Made by a program: the position numbers and the translations under genes. Of a DNA stretch of 64,000 nt, positions 48,466 to 57,850 are shown piece by piece. This DNA comes from Hyphomicrobiales bacterium (GTDB lineage Bacteria > Pseudomonadota > Alphaproteobacteria > Rhizobiales > Rhizobiaceae), in contig UBZT01000007.1 of assembly GCA_900470155.1 (NCBI GenBank), positions 186,001 to 250,000 on the forward strand, read 5' to 3'. The first letter of the stretch is position 1. Every line of letters starts with the position of its first letter. Under the pieces are notes generated by a model. That model saw only the letters and a program-made list of their open reading frames with translations. It had not been told where the DNA came from and did no database searches.

Positions 48466-49569
48466 ATGACAGTTGCGATGAGCGGAAACGAGATGGATGT
48501 CCGCCGGGAAATAAAGCGGGTTGATGCCAATCGCCGGACGATCCGGATCTGGCTTGGCGTCGTGATCGCAACGCTCTTCTGTCTCGTCCTGGTCGGCGGT
48601 GCCACGCGCCTGACCGATTCCGGCCTGTCGATCACGGAGTGGAAACCGATCCACGGCGCCATTCCGCCGCTTTCCGTTGCCGAATGGCAAGAGGAATTTC
48701 AGCTTTACCAGCAGATCCCGGAATATCAGCAGATCAACCAGGGCATGACGCTGGACGAGTTCAAGGCGATCTTTTGGTGGGAATGGGGGCACCGTCTTCT
48801 GGCGCGCCTGATCGGCCTGGTATTTGCCTTGCCGCTGATGTTCTTCTGGCTCACCGGTCGCATAGAACGGCAGTTACGGATGCCGTTGGTCGGCCTTTTG
48901 GCACTGGGCGGATTTCAGGGCTTTATCGGCTGGTGGATGGTCTCGTCTGGCCTCAGCGAACGCGTCGATGTCAGCCAGTACCGGCTTGCCACGCATCTGA
49001 TCATCGCCTGTCTGATCTTCTCCGGTTGTGTCTGGATCATGCGCAGCCTGACGCCGCACAGCAATGATGCTGCACCGACCGCCGGATCACGCCGTTTCGC
49101 CGGCATCCTCGTCGCGCTCACGATCTTCCAGATCTATCTCGGCGCTCTCGTGGCGGGTCTGGATGCCGGCTACGCCTACAACACCTGGCCGTTGATGGAC
49201 GGATCCTTGATCCCGACCGACCTTTTCATTCAGCAACCGTGGTGGATCAACCTCTTTGAAAACCCGAAGACGGTGCAATTCGTCCATCGCATCGGCGCCT
49301 ACCTGCTGTTTGCCGCGGCTCTCCTCCACATGGCTCAGTTACTTAGGGCAGACGCCGAAACCACCCATACCCGCCGCAGCGTGGTTCTGTTTGCCCTTGT
49401 CAGCATCCAGGCCATCATCGGCATCGTCACCCTGATCACGCAGGTCCCGCTCCATGCCGGTCTCACCCATCAGGGCGGTTCGCTGGTGGTACTTGCCTTC
49501 GCCATAGCGCACTGGCGCGGCTTCTACGGCGAACTGCCCAAACCGCTGGCGCTGGAAGTCAGGGATTGA
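48466..49569 (+). CDS. ctaA: Haem A synthase (COX15 type)
   Basis: A 367-residue inner-membrane protein with eight helices that oxidises haem O to haem A for cytochrome aa3 oxidase. The four conserved histidines lie in [33 protein letters not shown] and [12 protein letters not shown]. The extracellular loop [15 protein letters not shown] is typical of alphaproteobacterial COX15. An FNR-like box lies upstream. No cytochrome oxidase genes are in the window. Confidence 0.96.
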   Translation: MTVAMSGNEMDVRREIKRVDANRRTIRIWLGVVIATLFCLVLVGGATRLTDSGLSITEWKPIHGAIPPLSVAEWQEEFQLYQQIPEYQQINQGMTLDEFKAIFWWEWGHRLLARLIGLVFALPLMFFWLTGRIERQLRMPLVGLLALGGFQGFIGWWMVSSGLSERVDVSQYRLATHLIIACLIFSGCVWIMRSLTPHSNDAAPTAGSRRFAGILVALTIFQIYLGALVAGLDAGYAYNTWPLMDGSLIPTDLFIQQPWWINLFENPKTVQFVHRIGAYLLFAAALLHMAQLLRADAETTHTRRSVVLFALVSIQAIIGIVTLITQVPLHAGLTHQGGSLVVLAFAIAHWRGFYGELPKPLALEVRD

Positions 49570-49682
49570 TGGTGTCTGGAAAATATGCTGCAAGCAATCG
49601 GTCGACCTTGCCGGGATTTGGGTTCTCGTGCCGGGCAGATTCGGCAAGTCTCCAAAGATCGATTAGGCTCAGTATCAGCAGC

Positions 49683-50678
49683 ATGAAGATTTCACGATCC
49701 ACCGCAGCATTCGAGACGGCAACGCTTCCGCGCATCGCCGTCCTTGTCCCATGCTATAATGAAGAGCAGACGATAGCCTCGGTTGTCGGAGATTTTCGCG
49801 CGGCACTGCCAACCGCAGTCATTTATGTCTTCGACAACAATTCTTCCGATCTGACGATCGATTGCGCCAGAAAAGCCGGCGCAATTGTCAAGTCGGTCAG
49901 AGATCCAGGCAAGGGCAATGTCGTTCGCCGAATGTTTGCCGATGTGGAGGCGGACGTCTATGTCATGGTCGATGGTGACGACACCTACGATGCCTCATCC
50001 TCGACCTCGATGATCGAAACTTTGTTGGTCGATGGACTGGATATGATTGTCGGTGTCCGCAAAACCGAAGAGGCTGCCGCCTATCGGGCGGGGCATCGGT
50101 TCGGCAATCGTCTGCTGACCGGGGCTGTCCGCCGCCTCTTTGGTCGGACCTTTACCGATATGCTGTCAGGCTACCGTGTGTTTTCCCGTCGGTTTGCCAA
50201 ATCCTTTCCTGCCCATTCCCGCGGTTTCGAAATCGAAACCGAATTGACCGTGCACGCGCTGCAGTTGCGCATGCCGGTTGGCGAGCAGGTGACGCCTTAT
50301 CGGTCGCGGCCGGAAAATTCGACAAGCAAGCTCAACACCTACAAGGACGGATTTAAGATACTCGGCACGATCATCGGTCTGATGAAGTCCGAGCGTCCTT
50401 TGGTGTTTTTCTCGTGCGGATTCGCCCTTTGCGTCGCTCTGTCTCTGTTGCTGGCTGTGCCGGTCATCGTCACCTTCTTGCAAACCGGTCTGGTACCACG
50501 CCTGCCGACGGCACTTTTGAGCGCAAGCCTCGGTCTGCTTGGCGTGATACTTCTGACCTGCGGTTTGGTACTGGATACGGTGACGAGAGGGCGCATTGAG
50601 ACCAAGCGCCTGTTTTATCTGATGACGCCTGGCTTCTCGATCGAAGAGGCGTCTTCGGCGGCACATCAAGAGATTTGA
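49683..50678 (+). CDS. GT2 polyprenyl-phosphate glycosyltransferase (DPM1/GtrB-like)
   Basis: A 331-residue GT-A transferase. ATG 49683 is chosen because the protein then begins just before the GT2 core IAVLVPCYNEEQTIASVV; the ribosome site is weak. The DXD-type motif is VMVDGDDTYD near residue 95. Two C-terminal membrane helices (about 240-262 and 275-300) with a basic tail RGRIETKRLFYL give the plan of dolichol/undecaprenyl-phosphate sugar synthases. The next gene, a membrane GT-C-like protein, is 70 bp downstream. Confidence 0.88.
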   Translation: MKISRSTAAFETATLPRIAVLVPCYNEEQTIASVVGDFRAALPTAVIYVFDNNSSDLTIDCARKAGAIVKSVRDPGKGNVVRRMFADVEADVYVMVDGDDTYDASSSTSMIETLLVDGLDMIVGVRKTEEAAAYRAGHRFGNRLLTGAVRRLFGRTFTDMLSGYRVFSRRFAKSFPAHSRGFEIETELTVHALQLRMPVGEQVTPYRSRPENSTSKLNTYKDGFKILGTIIGLMKSERPLVFFSCGFALCVALSLLLAVPVIVTFLQTGLVPRLPTALLSASLGLLGVILLTCGLVLDTVTRGRIETKRLFYLMTPGFSIEEASSAAHQEI

Positions 50679-50748
50679 GACTGAAACGTGAGCGCGGCCA
50701 ATTCAATGGGCCGGCATGCGGCTCGCGATGTGGTCAAAAGGAATAGTT

Positions 50749-52596
50749 ATGTTCGGACGTGCCCGCTCGCTTTTTCGCGGCATCAATTGGAATACTTCAG
50801 GCCACCATAGCCGCGCCGTTTGGGCCGTTCCGGTGGTCTTGGGATTGGTGTCGGTGCTCTCAGGCATTGATACGAACTGGGACCTGTTCAACTACCATCT
50901 CTATGGTCCCTTTGCCCTGCTCAATGGTAAATACGATATCGATCTCGCGGTCGGGGGCTTCCAGGGCTACTTCAATCCCTTGTTGGATGTGCCCATTTAT
51001 CTTCTCAACGCATATCTGCCGGCGATCGTGGCCGGCTTTCTCATCGGAGCATTCCATGGCCTCGCGTTCGTAGCCGTGCTCGCGATTGCCCGAATCGTAA
51101 CGACGCGGGAGGAAGATCGCTTTCGAATTCCTCTGTTGCTCGCAACCATCGGTGTGCTCACACCGAACTTCCTCACGAGTGTCGGAAACGGTATGGGAGA
51201 CAACAGCACGGCGGTCTTGTGTCTGTTCGGCTTAGCGATCCTTGTCCGTCAATGGAACCGTCTTGGAGAATCTGCCGCCGCTGCCGTGCTTATTCTTTTG
51301 GCGAGCGGATTTCTATTCGGCGCTGCCACAGGGTTGAAGCCGACGAATGGTGTCTCCGCAATTGCTGCCTGCCTAGCCCTGCTGGTCTGCTATCCGGGCT
51401 CCCTCGTAAAAAAGCTCCGCCTGTCATTCGTGTTTGGTATTGGCGTCCTGGCAGGAACTGCGGCGACGGCAGGCTACTGGATGTGGGAAATGTGGACGCA
51501 GTTCGGCAATCCTCTTTTTCCACAATTTGGTGCGATCTTTCCGAACGAATTGGTGAAGCCGACGATGGTGGCCGATACCCGCTGGCTGCCGAAATCGGCG
51601 ATGGAATATCTGCTCTGGCCGTTCGTGTTCTCGCTCGATTCGCATCGAGTTGGCGAAATGGGCATTACACAGGTTCTTTGGCCTGCGGCATACATCCTGT
51701 TTATCGGTTCGGGCGTGCACTGGATGTGGTGCAGGGCGGTCAATAGGGCGAAGTCTGTAGGGCTTGACCCGCGTCAGTTGTTCATTTGTGTGTTCGTTGT
51801 CTTCGCTTATCTTGTGTGGACAACGGCTTTCAGTATCTACCGCTACACAGTGGCCTTTGAGATGCTGTTGCCAATCACCTTTTGGATCTTATTGGCCAGA
51901 CTGTTTCCTTACCACCTCGCAAGGACACTCGCGGTCACCGGCTTGATTGCCGCGACCGTCATCATGTTTCTCGGCGGCATACCATCTTGGGGGCACGCTT
52001 CCTGGGCCTACAGCGCCTATCGGGCTGATACCATGGTCATTCCCAATTCCGATAAGGCGACGGTCTTGACCATTGGCCATCCGGACAAGCGACCGCTCGG
52101 ATGGATCGCCACGTTCTATCCGCCCGATCTGGCTTTTTTCGGTCTGTCAAACAGCTTCCCAGCTACCGATGTCTTCAAGAGTACGGTGCAAGAGGCCGCA
52201 AAAGAGCGCGGTGGCACAGTCTATACAATCATTAGCGCCGAGGCGGATAAGCGCGCGCAGCGGCTGAAACCATTTTCTGGCGTCGCCGATTGGGTCGGAT
52301 TGACATCATCGCCGTCGTCATGCCGACGCTTGGGTCGCTTCGTGGAGGCACTTGGACTTAAAGCAATCCTCGTTTATCCCGAGGAACGCAAAGGAGGTTG
52401 CAGTCTTGAGGTGCCGCCTGCGTTGAAGGTCGATACGGCGGGCCGTAACAGAATCTACATGGAATATGCCAGATCCATTTTAGCCCAGAACAGCTTTGAT
52501 CTGGATCCTGGCAGTTGCCGGGAACTCAAGGCTTATGTTGGTGCCTTCAATGAGCCCTATCAGCTTTGTACCGTAACCATCAGTTCTGCTCAGTGA
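50749..52596 (+). CDS. Large multi-pass membrane protein, GT-C glycosyltransferase-like
   Basis: A 615-residue protein from ATG 50749 (AAAGG upstream). About ten to twelve membrane helices span residues 20-420, with an N-terminal loop SGIDTNWDLFNYHLYGPFAL containing Asp/Asn/His like GT-C catalytic loops. A soluble C-terminal domain of about 190 residues has several Cys (PSSCRRLGRF, KGGCSLEV, GSCRELK, QLCTV), suggesting a periplasmic disulfide-bonded domain. I do not recognise a named family. Pairing with the GT2 gene suggests transfer of a lipid-linked sugar at the outer face of the membrane. Confidence 0.7.
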   Translation: MFGRARSLFRGINWNTSGHHSRAVWAVPVVLGLVSVLSGIDTNWDLFNYHLYGPFALLNGKYDIDLAVGGFQGYFNPLLDVPIYLLNAYLPAIVAGFLIGAFHGLAFVAVLAIARIVTTREEDRFRIPLLLATIGVLTPNFLTSVGNGMGDNSTAVLCLFGLAILVRQWNRLGESAAAAVLILLASGFLFGAATGLKPTNGVSAIAACLALLVCYPGSLVKKLRLSFVFGIGVLAGTAATAGYWMWEMWTQFGNPLFPQFGAIFPNELVKPTMVADTRWLPKSAMEYLLWPFVFSLDSHRVGEMGITQVLWPAAYILFIGSGVHWMWCRAVNRAKSVGLDPRQLFICVFVVFAYLVWTTAFSIYRYTVAFEMLLPITFWILLARLFPYHLARTLAVTGLIAATVIMFLGGIPSWGHASWAYSAYRADTMVIPNSDKATVLTIGHPDKRPLGWIATFYPPDLAFFGLSNSFPATDVFKSTVQEAAKERGGTVYTIISAEADKRAQRLKPFSGVADWVGLTSSPSSCRRLGRFVEALGLKAILVYPEERKGGCSLEVPPALKVDTAGRNRIYMEYARSILAQNSFDLDPGSCRELKAYVGAFNEPYQLCTVTISSAQ

Positions 52597-52725
52597 CTGG
52601 CTCAAGCGGAAAGACGAGCACGGTTTGCCGAGAGACCCCATCCGAGGCTGCGCGTTTGCCGAACCGGTCTTTTCCACGATGGCTTTCAGCCGGTCGTCGA
52701 AACGCACTGCCGTCACTGAACGATC

Positions 52726-53658
52726 TCAGGCCGAGAGCATCAGGTCCATGTTCTGTACAGCAGCGCCCGACGCGCCCTTGCCGAGGTTGTCGAGCACGGC
52801 AACCAGGTTGACATGCGCGCCGCCCGGCGTGCCGAAGACGTAAAGCTTCATCGTATCCTGGCCGACCAGCTCTTCGGCGTCGACGCGGGCAAGCTTGGCG
52901 CTGTCTGCAAGCGGCACGACCGTGACGACGGTCTGGCCGGCATAATGTTCCACAAGTGCAGCATGGATGCTCTCCAGCGACATAGCGTCTGCGAGGTCTT
53001 CGACGAACAGCGGCACCTGGACGATCATGCCCTGGGCAAAGCGGCCGACCGAAGGCGCAAAGAGGGGAGCACGGTCGAGCTGGCCATGGATGGTCATCTC
53101 GGGCACATGCTTGTGCTTGAGCGGCAGGCCATAGAGAAAATTGTTGGCCGCCAGGTGCTCGGGATGGTTCACGTCCTCCATCTGCGCGATCATCTGTTTG
53201 CCGCCGCCGGTATAGCCGGACACGGCATTGACAGAGACCGGATAGCCGTCCGGCAGAATGCCGGCTGCGCGCAGCGGCCGGATCAGGCCGATGGCGCCGG
53301 TCGGGTAGCAGCCCGGATTGGCGACGTAGCGCGCCAACTTGATCCTGTCGCCCTGCGCCTTGTCCATTTCGGCAAAGCCGTAGGCCCAGTCCGGCGCAAC
53401 CCGGTAGGCCGTCGACGTGTCGATGATCCGCACCTTGTTATTGCCCGACAGCATGGCGACAGCCTCCTTGGAAGCATCGTCCGGCAGGCACAGGATGGCG
53501 ATATCAGCGCCGTTCAGCAGGTCTTCGCGCATGGCGGCGTTGCGGCGTTCGGCTTCCGGGATCGACAGCAGCGTCACATCGCGGCGGCCGGCCATGCGGG
53601 TGCGGATCTGCAGCCCGGTGGTTCCGTGTTCGCCATCGATGAAGATTTTCGCGCTCAT
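52726..53658 (-). CDS. argC: N-acetyl-gamma-glutamyl-phosphate reductase (type 2)
   Basis: A 310-residue ArgC of the shorter type 2 family, third step of arginine synthesis. The catalytic Cys117 is in NPGCYPTG and the NADPH loop is [12 protein letters not shown] at the N-terminus. ATG 53658 gives the family length; GTG 53670 would add four residues. speB is 71 bp upstream on the same strand, in the usual rhizobial order rplM-rpsI-speB-argC. Confidence 0.96.
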   Translation of the reverse strand: MSAKIFIDGEHGTTGLQIRTRMAGRRDVTLLSIPEAERRNAAMREDLLNGADIAILCLPDDASKEAVAMLSGNNKVRIIDTSTAYRVAPDWAYGFAEMDKAQGDRIKLARYVANPGCYPTGAIGLIRPLRAAGILPDGYPVSVNAVSGYTGGGKQMIAQMEDVNHPEHLAANNFLYGLPLKHKHVPEMTIHGQLDRAPLFAPSVGRFAQGMIVQVPLFVEDLADAMSLESIHAALVEHYAGQTVVTVVPLADSAKLARVDAEELVGQDTMKLYVFGTPGGAHVNLVAVLDNLGKGASGAAVQNMDLMLSA

Positions 53659-53729
53659 GTCTTTGTCCACAAAATCAGAAGGTTACGATAACAGGCAGAA
53701 TCACTTTATCCGCCGTTTGATTCAGTTTG

Positions 53730-54683
53730 TTAACGGCATGCAGCCAGTCGTTCGGCCTTAAGTCCCAGCATATACATCGCCACCGTTGCACCGGCAATGG
53801 CGGTGATATCGGCATGGTCGTAAGCTGGCGCCACCTCGACGATGTCGGAGCCGCGAATGTCGAGGCTGCCGAGCTTGCGCAAGACCGACAGCATTTTGGC
53901 CGAGGAGGGGCCCCCCGCAACCGGTGTTCCTGTTCCGGGCGCAAAGGCAGGATCGAGGCAATCGATGTCGAAGGTCAGATAGACCGGCCGATCGCCGACA
54001 TGGGTAAGGATCTGGTCGGCGATCTGCTGGGCGGACAGGTCTTCGACCGTGTAGCCATGCAGGATCTTGATGCCGAAATCCTCCGGCGCTTCCGTGCGGA
54101 TACCGATCTGGATCGAATGGGCCGGGTCTATAACGCCCTCGCGGACCGCCCGGCAAACGAACGAGCCGTGGTCGATCCGCTTGCCGTCGTCGTCCCAGGT
54201 GTCCTGGTGCGCATCGAAATGCACCAGCGCCAGCGGCCCATGCTTTGCGGCATGGGCCTTGAGCAGCGGCCAGGTGACGAAATGATCGCCGCCGAGGCCG
54301 AGCAGATAGGCGCCGGAGGCAAGAATCGTGGCCGCTTCCTGTTCGATCAGGCCGGGCGTCTCCTGGTGATTGCCGTAGTCGAGCAGAACATCGCCGTAGT
54401 CGACCACAGCCATCTGCTCGAACAGGTCTCGGGCAAACGGATATTGCGGATCATTGTCGAAGATTGCCGAGGCGCGGCGGATTGCCTGCGGTCCGAACCG
54501 GGCACCGGGACGATTGGAGACCGCGGCGTCGAAGGGAATGCCGAGCACCACGGCATCGACGCCCTCCACTGCCTTGGAATAGGGACGGCGCATGAAGGAG
54601 AGAGCACCCGCATAGGTGGGATCGGTCGCGGCACCGCGCACGGCTTTGGCGGTAAAGGCATTGTCTATCGATTTGCTCGCCAT
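53730..54683 (-). CDS. speB: Agmatinase family ureohydrolase
   Basis: A 317-residue member of the arginase/agmatinase family. Manganese ligands are seen in GGDHFVTWP, VHFDAHQDTW and FDIDCLDPAFAPGTGTP. Length and the N-terminal SFMRRPYS block fit agmatinase, which makes putrescine and urea from agmatine. ATG 54683 has GGAGA upstream. Guanidinobutyrase and other ureohydrolases share these motifs, so exact substrate is inferred. Confidence 0.9.
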   Translation of the reverse strand: MASKSIDNAFTAKAVRGAATDPTYAGALSFMRRPYSKAVEGVDAVVLGIPFDAAVSNRPGARFGPQAIRRASAIFDNDPQYPFARDLFEQMAVVDYGDVLLDYGNHQETPGLIEQEAATILASGAYLLGLGGDHFVTWPLLKAHAAKHGPLALVHFDAHQDTWDDDGKRIDHGSFVCRAVREGVIDPAHSIQIGIRTEAPEDFGIKILHGYTVEDLSAQQIADQILTHVGDRPVYLTFDIDCLDPAFAPGTGTPVAGGPSSAKMLSVLRKLGSLDIRGSDIVEVAPAYDHADITAIAGATVAMYMLGLKAERLAACR

Positions 54684-54789
54684 GCGAAAGTCTCTCCAAC
54701 TGCGGTGTTTGGGCACAAGCTAGAATGTGGCGCGTCGGGGTGCAACGGGAAGGACGGCGACAGTGCCGCTGTTGCAATCCCTCCGAACG

Positions 54790-54817
54790 AAAAAAGGCGG
54801 AGCCGAAGCCCCGCCTT
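54790..54817 (-). terminator. Intrinsic terminator of rplM-rpsI
   Basis: Stem AAGGCGG / CCGCCTT with an extra inner GC pair region and a run of T on the minus strand, 27 bp beyond the rpsI stop. Confidence 0.8.
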
Positions 54818-54843
54818 GTTTTCCGTTTCCGGTTGTCCAGCGA

Positions 54844-55308
54844 TTAACGCTTGGAGAACTGGAACGAACGACGGGCCTTCGCCTTGCCGTACTTCTTACG
54901 CTCGACGACGCGGCTGTCGCGGGTCAGGAAGCCACCCTTCTTCAGGACCGGACGCAGGCCCGGTTCGAAGTAGGTGAGGGCCTTCGAGAGACCGTGACGA
55001 ACTGCACCGGCCTGGCCGGACAGGCCGCCGCCGGCGACGGTCGCGACGATGTCGAACTGGCCATCACGGGCAGCTGCGACGATCGGCTGCTGCAGAACCA
55101 TCTGCAGAACCGGACGGGCGAAATAGGTGCGGAATTCGCGACCGTTGATCGTGATCTTGCCGGTGCCCGGCTTGACCCAGACGCGGGCGACGGCGTTCTT
55201 GCGCTTGCCGGTGGCGTAGGAGCGACCCAGCGAGTCGACCTTGCGGACGTGAGCCGGAGCTGCGTCCTGTGCCGGGGCAAGGTCCTTCAGGGAAGAAAGA
55301 TCGGCCAT
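54844..55308 (-). CDS. rpsI: 30S ribosomal protein S9
   Basis: A 154-residue S9 with an alphaproteobacterial N-terminal extension of about 25 residues before [20 protein letters not shown]. The C-terminal tail ends in [19 protein letters not shown], reaching the decoding site in the ribosome. It starts 2 bp after the rplM stop. Confidence 0.98.
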   Translation of the reverse strand: MADLSSLKDLAPAQDAAPAHVRKVDSLGRSYATGKRKNAVARVWVKPGTGKITINGREFRTYFARPVLQMVLQQPIVAAARDGQFDIVATVAGGGLSGQAGAVRHGLSKALTYFEPGLRPVLKKGGFLTRDSRVVERKKYGKAKARRSFQFSKR

Positions 55309-55310
55309 TA

Positions 55311-55775
55311 TCAGGCGCTCCTTGTGTTCTTGCTGTTCAGCGAGGCGACGTCGAGAGCGACGGGCTGCTGGGCTTCATGCGGATGGTTGGAGCCGGCGTA
55401 GACGCGCAGGTTCTTCATCTGGCGACGGCCGAGCGGGCCACGCGGGATCATGCGCTCGACAGCCTTCTCGAGAACGCGCTCCGGGAAGCGGCCTTCGATG
55501 ATCTGGCGGGCAGTACGTTCCTTGATGCCACCCGGATAACCGGTGTGCCAGTAGTAGGTCTTGTCCGAATACTTCTTGCCGGTAAGAACAACCTTCTCGG
55601 CGTTGACCACGATGACATTGTCGCCATCATCAACGTGAGGTGTATAGGTGGCCTTGTGCTTGCCGCGCAGGTGCGTGGCGATAATGGTGGCGAGGCGACC
55701 AACAACGAGCCCTTCGGCGTCGATGATGATCCACTTCTTCTCCACCTCTGCAGGCTTCTGAACGAAGGTAGACAT
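55311..55775 (-). CDS. rplM: 50S ribosomal protein L13
   Basis: A 154-residue L13 with the family motifs [16 protein letters not shown] near the N-terminus and [20 protein letters not shown] near residue 110. It heads the rplM-rpsI operon. A strong promoter lies about 130 bp upstream (55902-55930). Confidence 0.98.
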   Translation of the reverse strand: MSTFVQKPAEVEKKWIIIDAEGLVVGRLATIIATHLRGKHKATYTPHVDDGDNVIVVNAEKVVLTGKKYSDKTYYWHTGYPGGIKERTARQIIEGRFPERVLEKAVERMIPRGPLGRRQMKNLRVYAGSNHPHEAQQPVALDVASLNSKNTRSA

Positions 55776-55870
55776 TGAGGTCTCTTTCAGCTTGATCCCT
55801 GATCGTCCTTATGGCGAACGATCGGGCGTTTCTTGTTGCTTGGGTCGCATTCCGAAGAATGCAAAAAGAA

Positions 55871-55889
55871 AGCGGTCCCGAGGGGCCGC
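55871..55889 (-). promoter_or_regulatory. Hairpin with U-rich tail in the rplM 5' leader
   Basis: On the minus strand GCGGCCCCTCGGGACCGC can form a short stem (four GC pairs, one mismatch, two more pairs), followed by TTTCTTTTT. It begins a few bases after the predicted start of transcription. It could be an attenuator or a 5' stabiliser. Confidence 0.35.
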
Positions 55890-55901
55890 GATCTGTGGCG
55901 G

Positions 55902-55930
55902 TGTATAATCTGCAACGAAAACGCGGTCAA
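55902..55930 (-). promoter_or_regulatory. Sigma-70 type promoter of rplM-rpsI
   Basis: On the minus strand TTGACC and TATACA are separated by exactly 17 bp. Expected transcription start is near 55895, giving a leader of about 120 nt. Confidence 0.7.
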
Positions 55931-56200
55931 GCTGTTGCGCATGCTGGCTCCAGCATCTGCGCGAACAAAATCAATGACTTAGTTGTGTGGTGTTATTTTA
56001 CCCCATGCTGCGACGTGTTTTTTTGAGTGTTTCGGCGGACGAAAGGCCCAGAACGCGATGCTGTGACGAACATTTTCGCCGCGCTACCGTTGCATTTTGT
56101 CCATGGAGCGTTCGCCGCCAATCATTTTTTTTACATGTTGGAGACCGGAAAATGTTCATTGCAAATGCAAATGCACAAAATCTGACTGAATTTGGAAAGA

Positions 56201-56215
56201 TTGTATTACATACAA
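56201..56215. promoter_or_regulatory. Perfect palindrome TTGTAT-TAC-ATACAA
   Basis: Six-bp arms with a 3-bp centre in an AT-rich region 92 bp upstream of the VOC gene. Such TTGTAT/ATACAA forms resemble GntR-type operators; which protein binds is unknown. Confidence 0.45.
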
Positions 56216-56306
56216 AGTCGCAACCTGTGATGACGCTAATATTTGCATGAACATAATGAAAACATAAACCGAACGTATCGGCAGGCGACATTTTGCGGAG
56301 ATGTGC

Positions 56307-56738
56307 ATGTCGCTTGAACGTCGAATTTCACTCATTACCCTCGGCGTTGCCGATGTGGCGCGCAGCACAGAATTCTATCAACGGCTCGGCTGGTCGAAAT
56401 CGTCGGCATCCAACGAGGACGTCACATTTATACAGCTGAAGGGAACGGTGCTCGGCCTTTTTTCACGTCAGGCTTTGGCCGACGATGCGCGTGTCGAAAA
56501 CACACCGGTCGGATTTTCCGGGGTGACGCTGGCCTACAACGTCGCCAGCGACATTGGCGTCGATGCTGTGGTGAAATTCGCCGTGTCTTGCGGGGCGACC
56601 GTGGTGAAGGCGCCTGAAAAGGTGTTTTGGGGCGGTTATTCTGCCTACATCGCCGACCCCGACGGCCATCTCTGGGAAATTGCCCACAATCCTTTCTTCC
56701 CATTCGATGAACATGGCCACGTGGTCTTGCCGGACTGA
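56307..56738 (+). CDS. VOC family (glyoxalase/dioxygenase fold) protein
   Basis: A 143-residue protein with two beta-alpha-beta-beta-beta modules. The N-terminal ITLGVADVARSTEFYQRLGW and the C-terminal YIADPDGHLWEIAHNPFF are the usual VOC signatures, with Glu in LWEI as a likely metal ligand. ATG 56307 has GGAG 6 bp upstream. Substrate unknown; many relatives are glyoxalases or resistance proteins. The palindrome at 56201 may regulate it. Confidence 0.85.
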   Translation: MSLERRISLITLGVADVARSTEFYQRLGWSKSSASNEDVTFIQLKGTVLGLFSRQALADDARVENTPVGFSGVTLAYNVASDIGVDAVVKFAVSCGATVVKAPEKVFWGGYSAYIADPDGHLWEIAHNPFFPFDEHGHVVLPD

Positions 56739-56855
56739 TCGTCGGCATTTTATCGATCACAGCGAGGTCCGCTTAACGAAGCAGGACTATAACAGTCATG
56801 GGAGCACGGGAACGGTACATTGGCAGGCCCACGCATGGGTCGGGAGGAATGAGCC

Positions 56856-57332
56856 ATGAACCACGACACCTATGAGAATGCCTATCTGTCCGATATTCTC
56901 GCCACATCGCGCAATGTCGCGGTTGTCGGCGCCTCGACCGGTGATCATCGCCCAAGCCACTGGATCTGCGGCTTCCTGCTCGGCAAGGGCTACCATGTCT
57001 TTCCGGTCAATCCCAATCACGCGGGAGAAATGCTCCTCGGGCAAAGGGTCTATGCGGCTTTGAGCGACATCCCGGATCCCATTGATCTGGTGGATGTGTT
57101 CCGCCGCTCAGAGCATCTGGACACGGTCGTCGATCAGGTGCTCGCGCTGACCGTGCAACCGAAAGCGATTTGGGGGCAGCTGGGCGTGCGCCATGACGCG
57201 GCAGCTGCAAGAGCGGAAGCGGTGGGGATCAGAATGGTTATGAACCGTTCCCTGGTCAGTGAATATCCGCTGGTATACGAGATCACCCATCAACCTCACG
57301 GCGGAGGCAAGCATCCGGCGCGTGCCGCGTGA
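56856..57332 (+). CDS. CoA-binding (YccU-like) protein, variant paralog
   Basis: A 158-residue Rossmann-fold CoA_binding protein (VAVVGASTGDHRPSHWICGFLL near residue 22; GYHVFPVNP near 47; PKAIWGQLGVRHDAAA near 107). Where relatives have the conserved MDRC it reads VMNRS, so the Cys is replaced by Ser, and a C-terminal extension of about 20 residues follows. GGGAGGAA precedes the ATG. A closer-to-consensus paralog lies 0.5 kb downstream at 57851. Confidence 0.88.
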   Translation: MNHDTYENAYLSDILATSRNVAVVGASTGDHRPSHWICGFLLGKGYHVFPVNPNHAGEMLLGQRVYAALSDIPDPIDLVDVFRRSEHLDTVVDQVLALTVQPKAIWGQLGVRHDAAAARAEAVGIRMVMNRSLVSEYPLVYEITHQPHGGGKHPARAA

Positions 57333-57353
57333 CGACGAGCGCCTTTGTGCCGC

Positions 57354-57695
57354 TTAGAAGCGGATCCGTGGCTTGCCGAATATGCCGTTGCCGTCCACCG
57401 GATCATAGGTCTGGCAATTGAGAACGGGGCAACGCGGATTGTCGCGCGTCGGGACATAGGACCGTTCGGCGTATTCGTGGGCGTCGCATTGCTCATTGCG
57501 TGTCACGTAGCGATCATAGAGCGTCATGCCCTTCACCCGTGTCGATGGATAGCGCAGGACCGCAGCGCCCTCGTTGATCACTTTTTGTCGCGCCGCGTCG
57601 CAGGTCAGCGATAGTGAATTGTAGCGCGAAATCGCCAACGCCGGCGAGGCCGAACTGATCGCCAGAAGCGCCACAGCGAAACGTTTCATGATCAT
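57354..57695 (-). CDS. Small secreted Cys-containing protein
   Basis: 113 residues from ATG 57695, with AAGGAG 8 bp upstream. A signal peptide ends near ALA. The mature domain reads ISRYNSLSLTCDAARQKVIN, then VLRYPSTRVKGMTLYDRYVT, and ends with several Cys (NEQCDAHEY, RCPVLNCQTY). This matches a conserved small rhizobial exported protein family without known function; the five Cys suggest disulfides. It lies between the two CoA-binding paralogs on the opposite strand. Confidence 0.75.
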   Translation of the reverse strand: MIMKRFAVALLAISSASPALAISRYNSLSLTCDAARQKVINEGAAVLRYPSTRVKGMTLYDRYVTRNEQCDAHEYAERSYVPTRDNPRCPVLNCQTYDPVDGNGIFGKPRIRF

Positions 57696-57850
57696 GCCTA
57701 ACTCCTTGTCATTGCGAGCGCGCCATGCGGTTTCAGCCACCCTTGCCCATATCGACATGAACCGTTTGCCTTGCCCTTGTGTTGCACTCTACCCATGTAG
57801 TGCTCAAGGAAGCCGCGACCAGAGCGTCACAACCAGTTCAGGAGCATGCC

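Larger units (their letters stand above)
55776..56306. other. Long AT-rich intergenic region between rplM and VOC gene
   Basis: About 530 bp without a supported gene. The left part is the rplM leader and promoter. The right part (about 55980-56300) is clearly AT-richer than the flanks, with T runs, GCAAATGCAAATGCAC near 56161 and a perfect palindrome at 56201-56215. A minus-strand open frame at 55998-56291 has no ribosome site and a non-rhizobial composition, so I do not call it. Confidence 0.6.

Noticed and set aside
56155-56176. GCAAATGCAAATGCAC as a start of a repeat array
   Set aside because: Only about two units of a 6-bp word; no spacer-repeat structure, so neither CRISPR nor a minisatellite.
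55998-56291. Minus-strand open frame of 97 codons in the AT-rich gap
   Set aside because: No ribosome site, no family similarity, and residue composition unlike neighbours.
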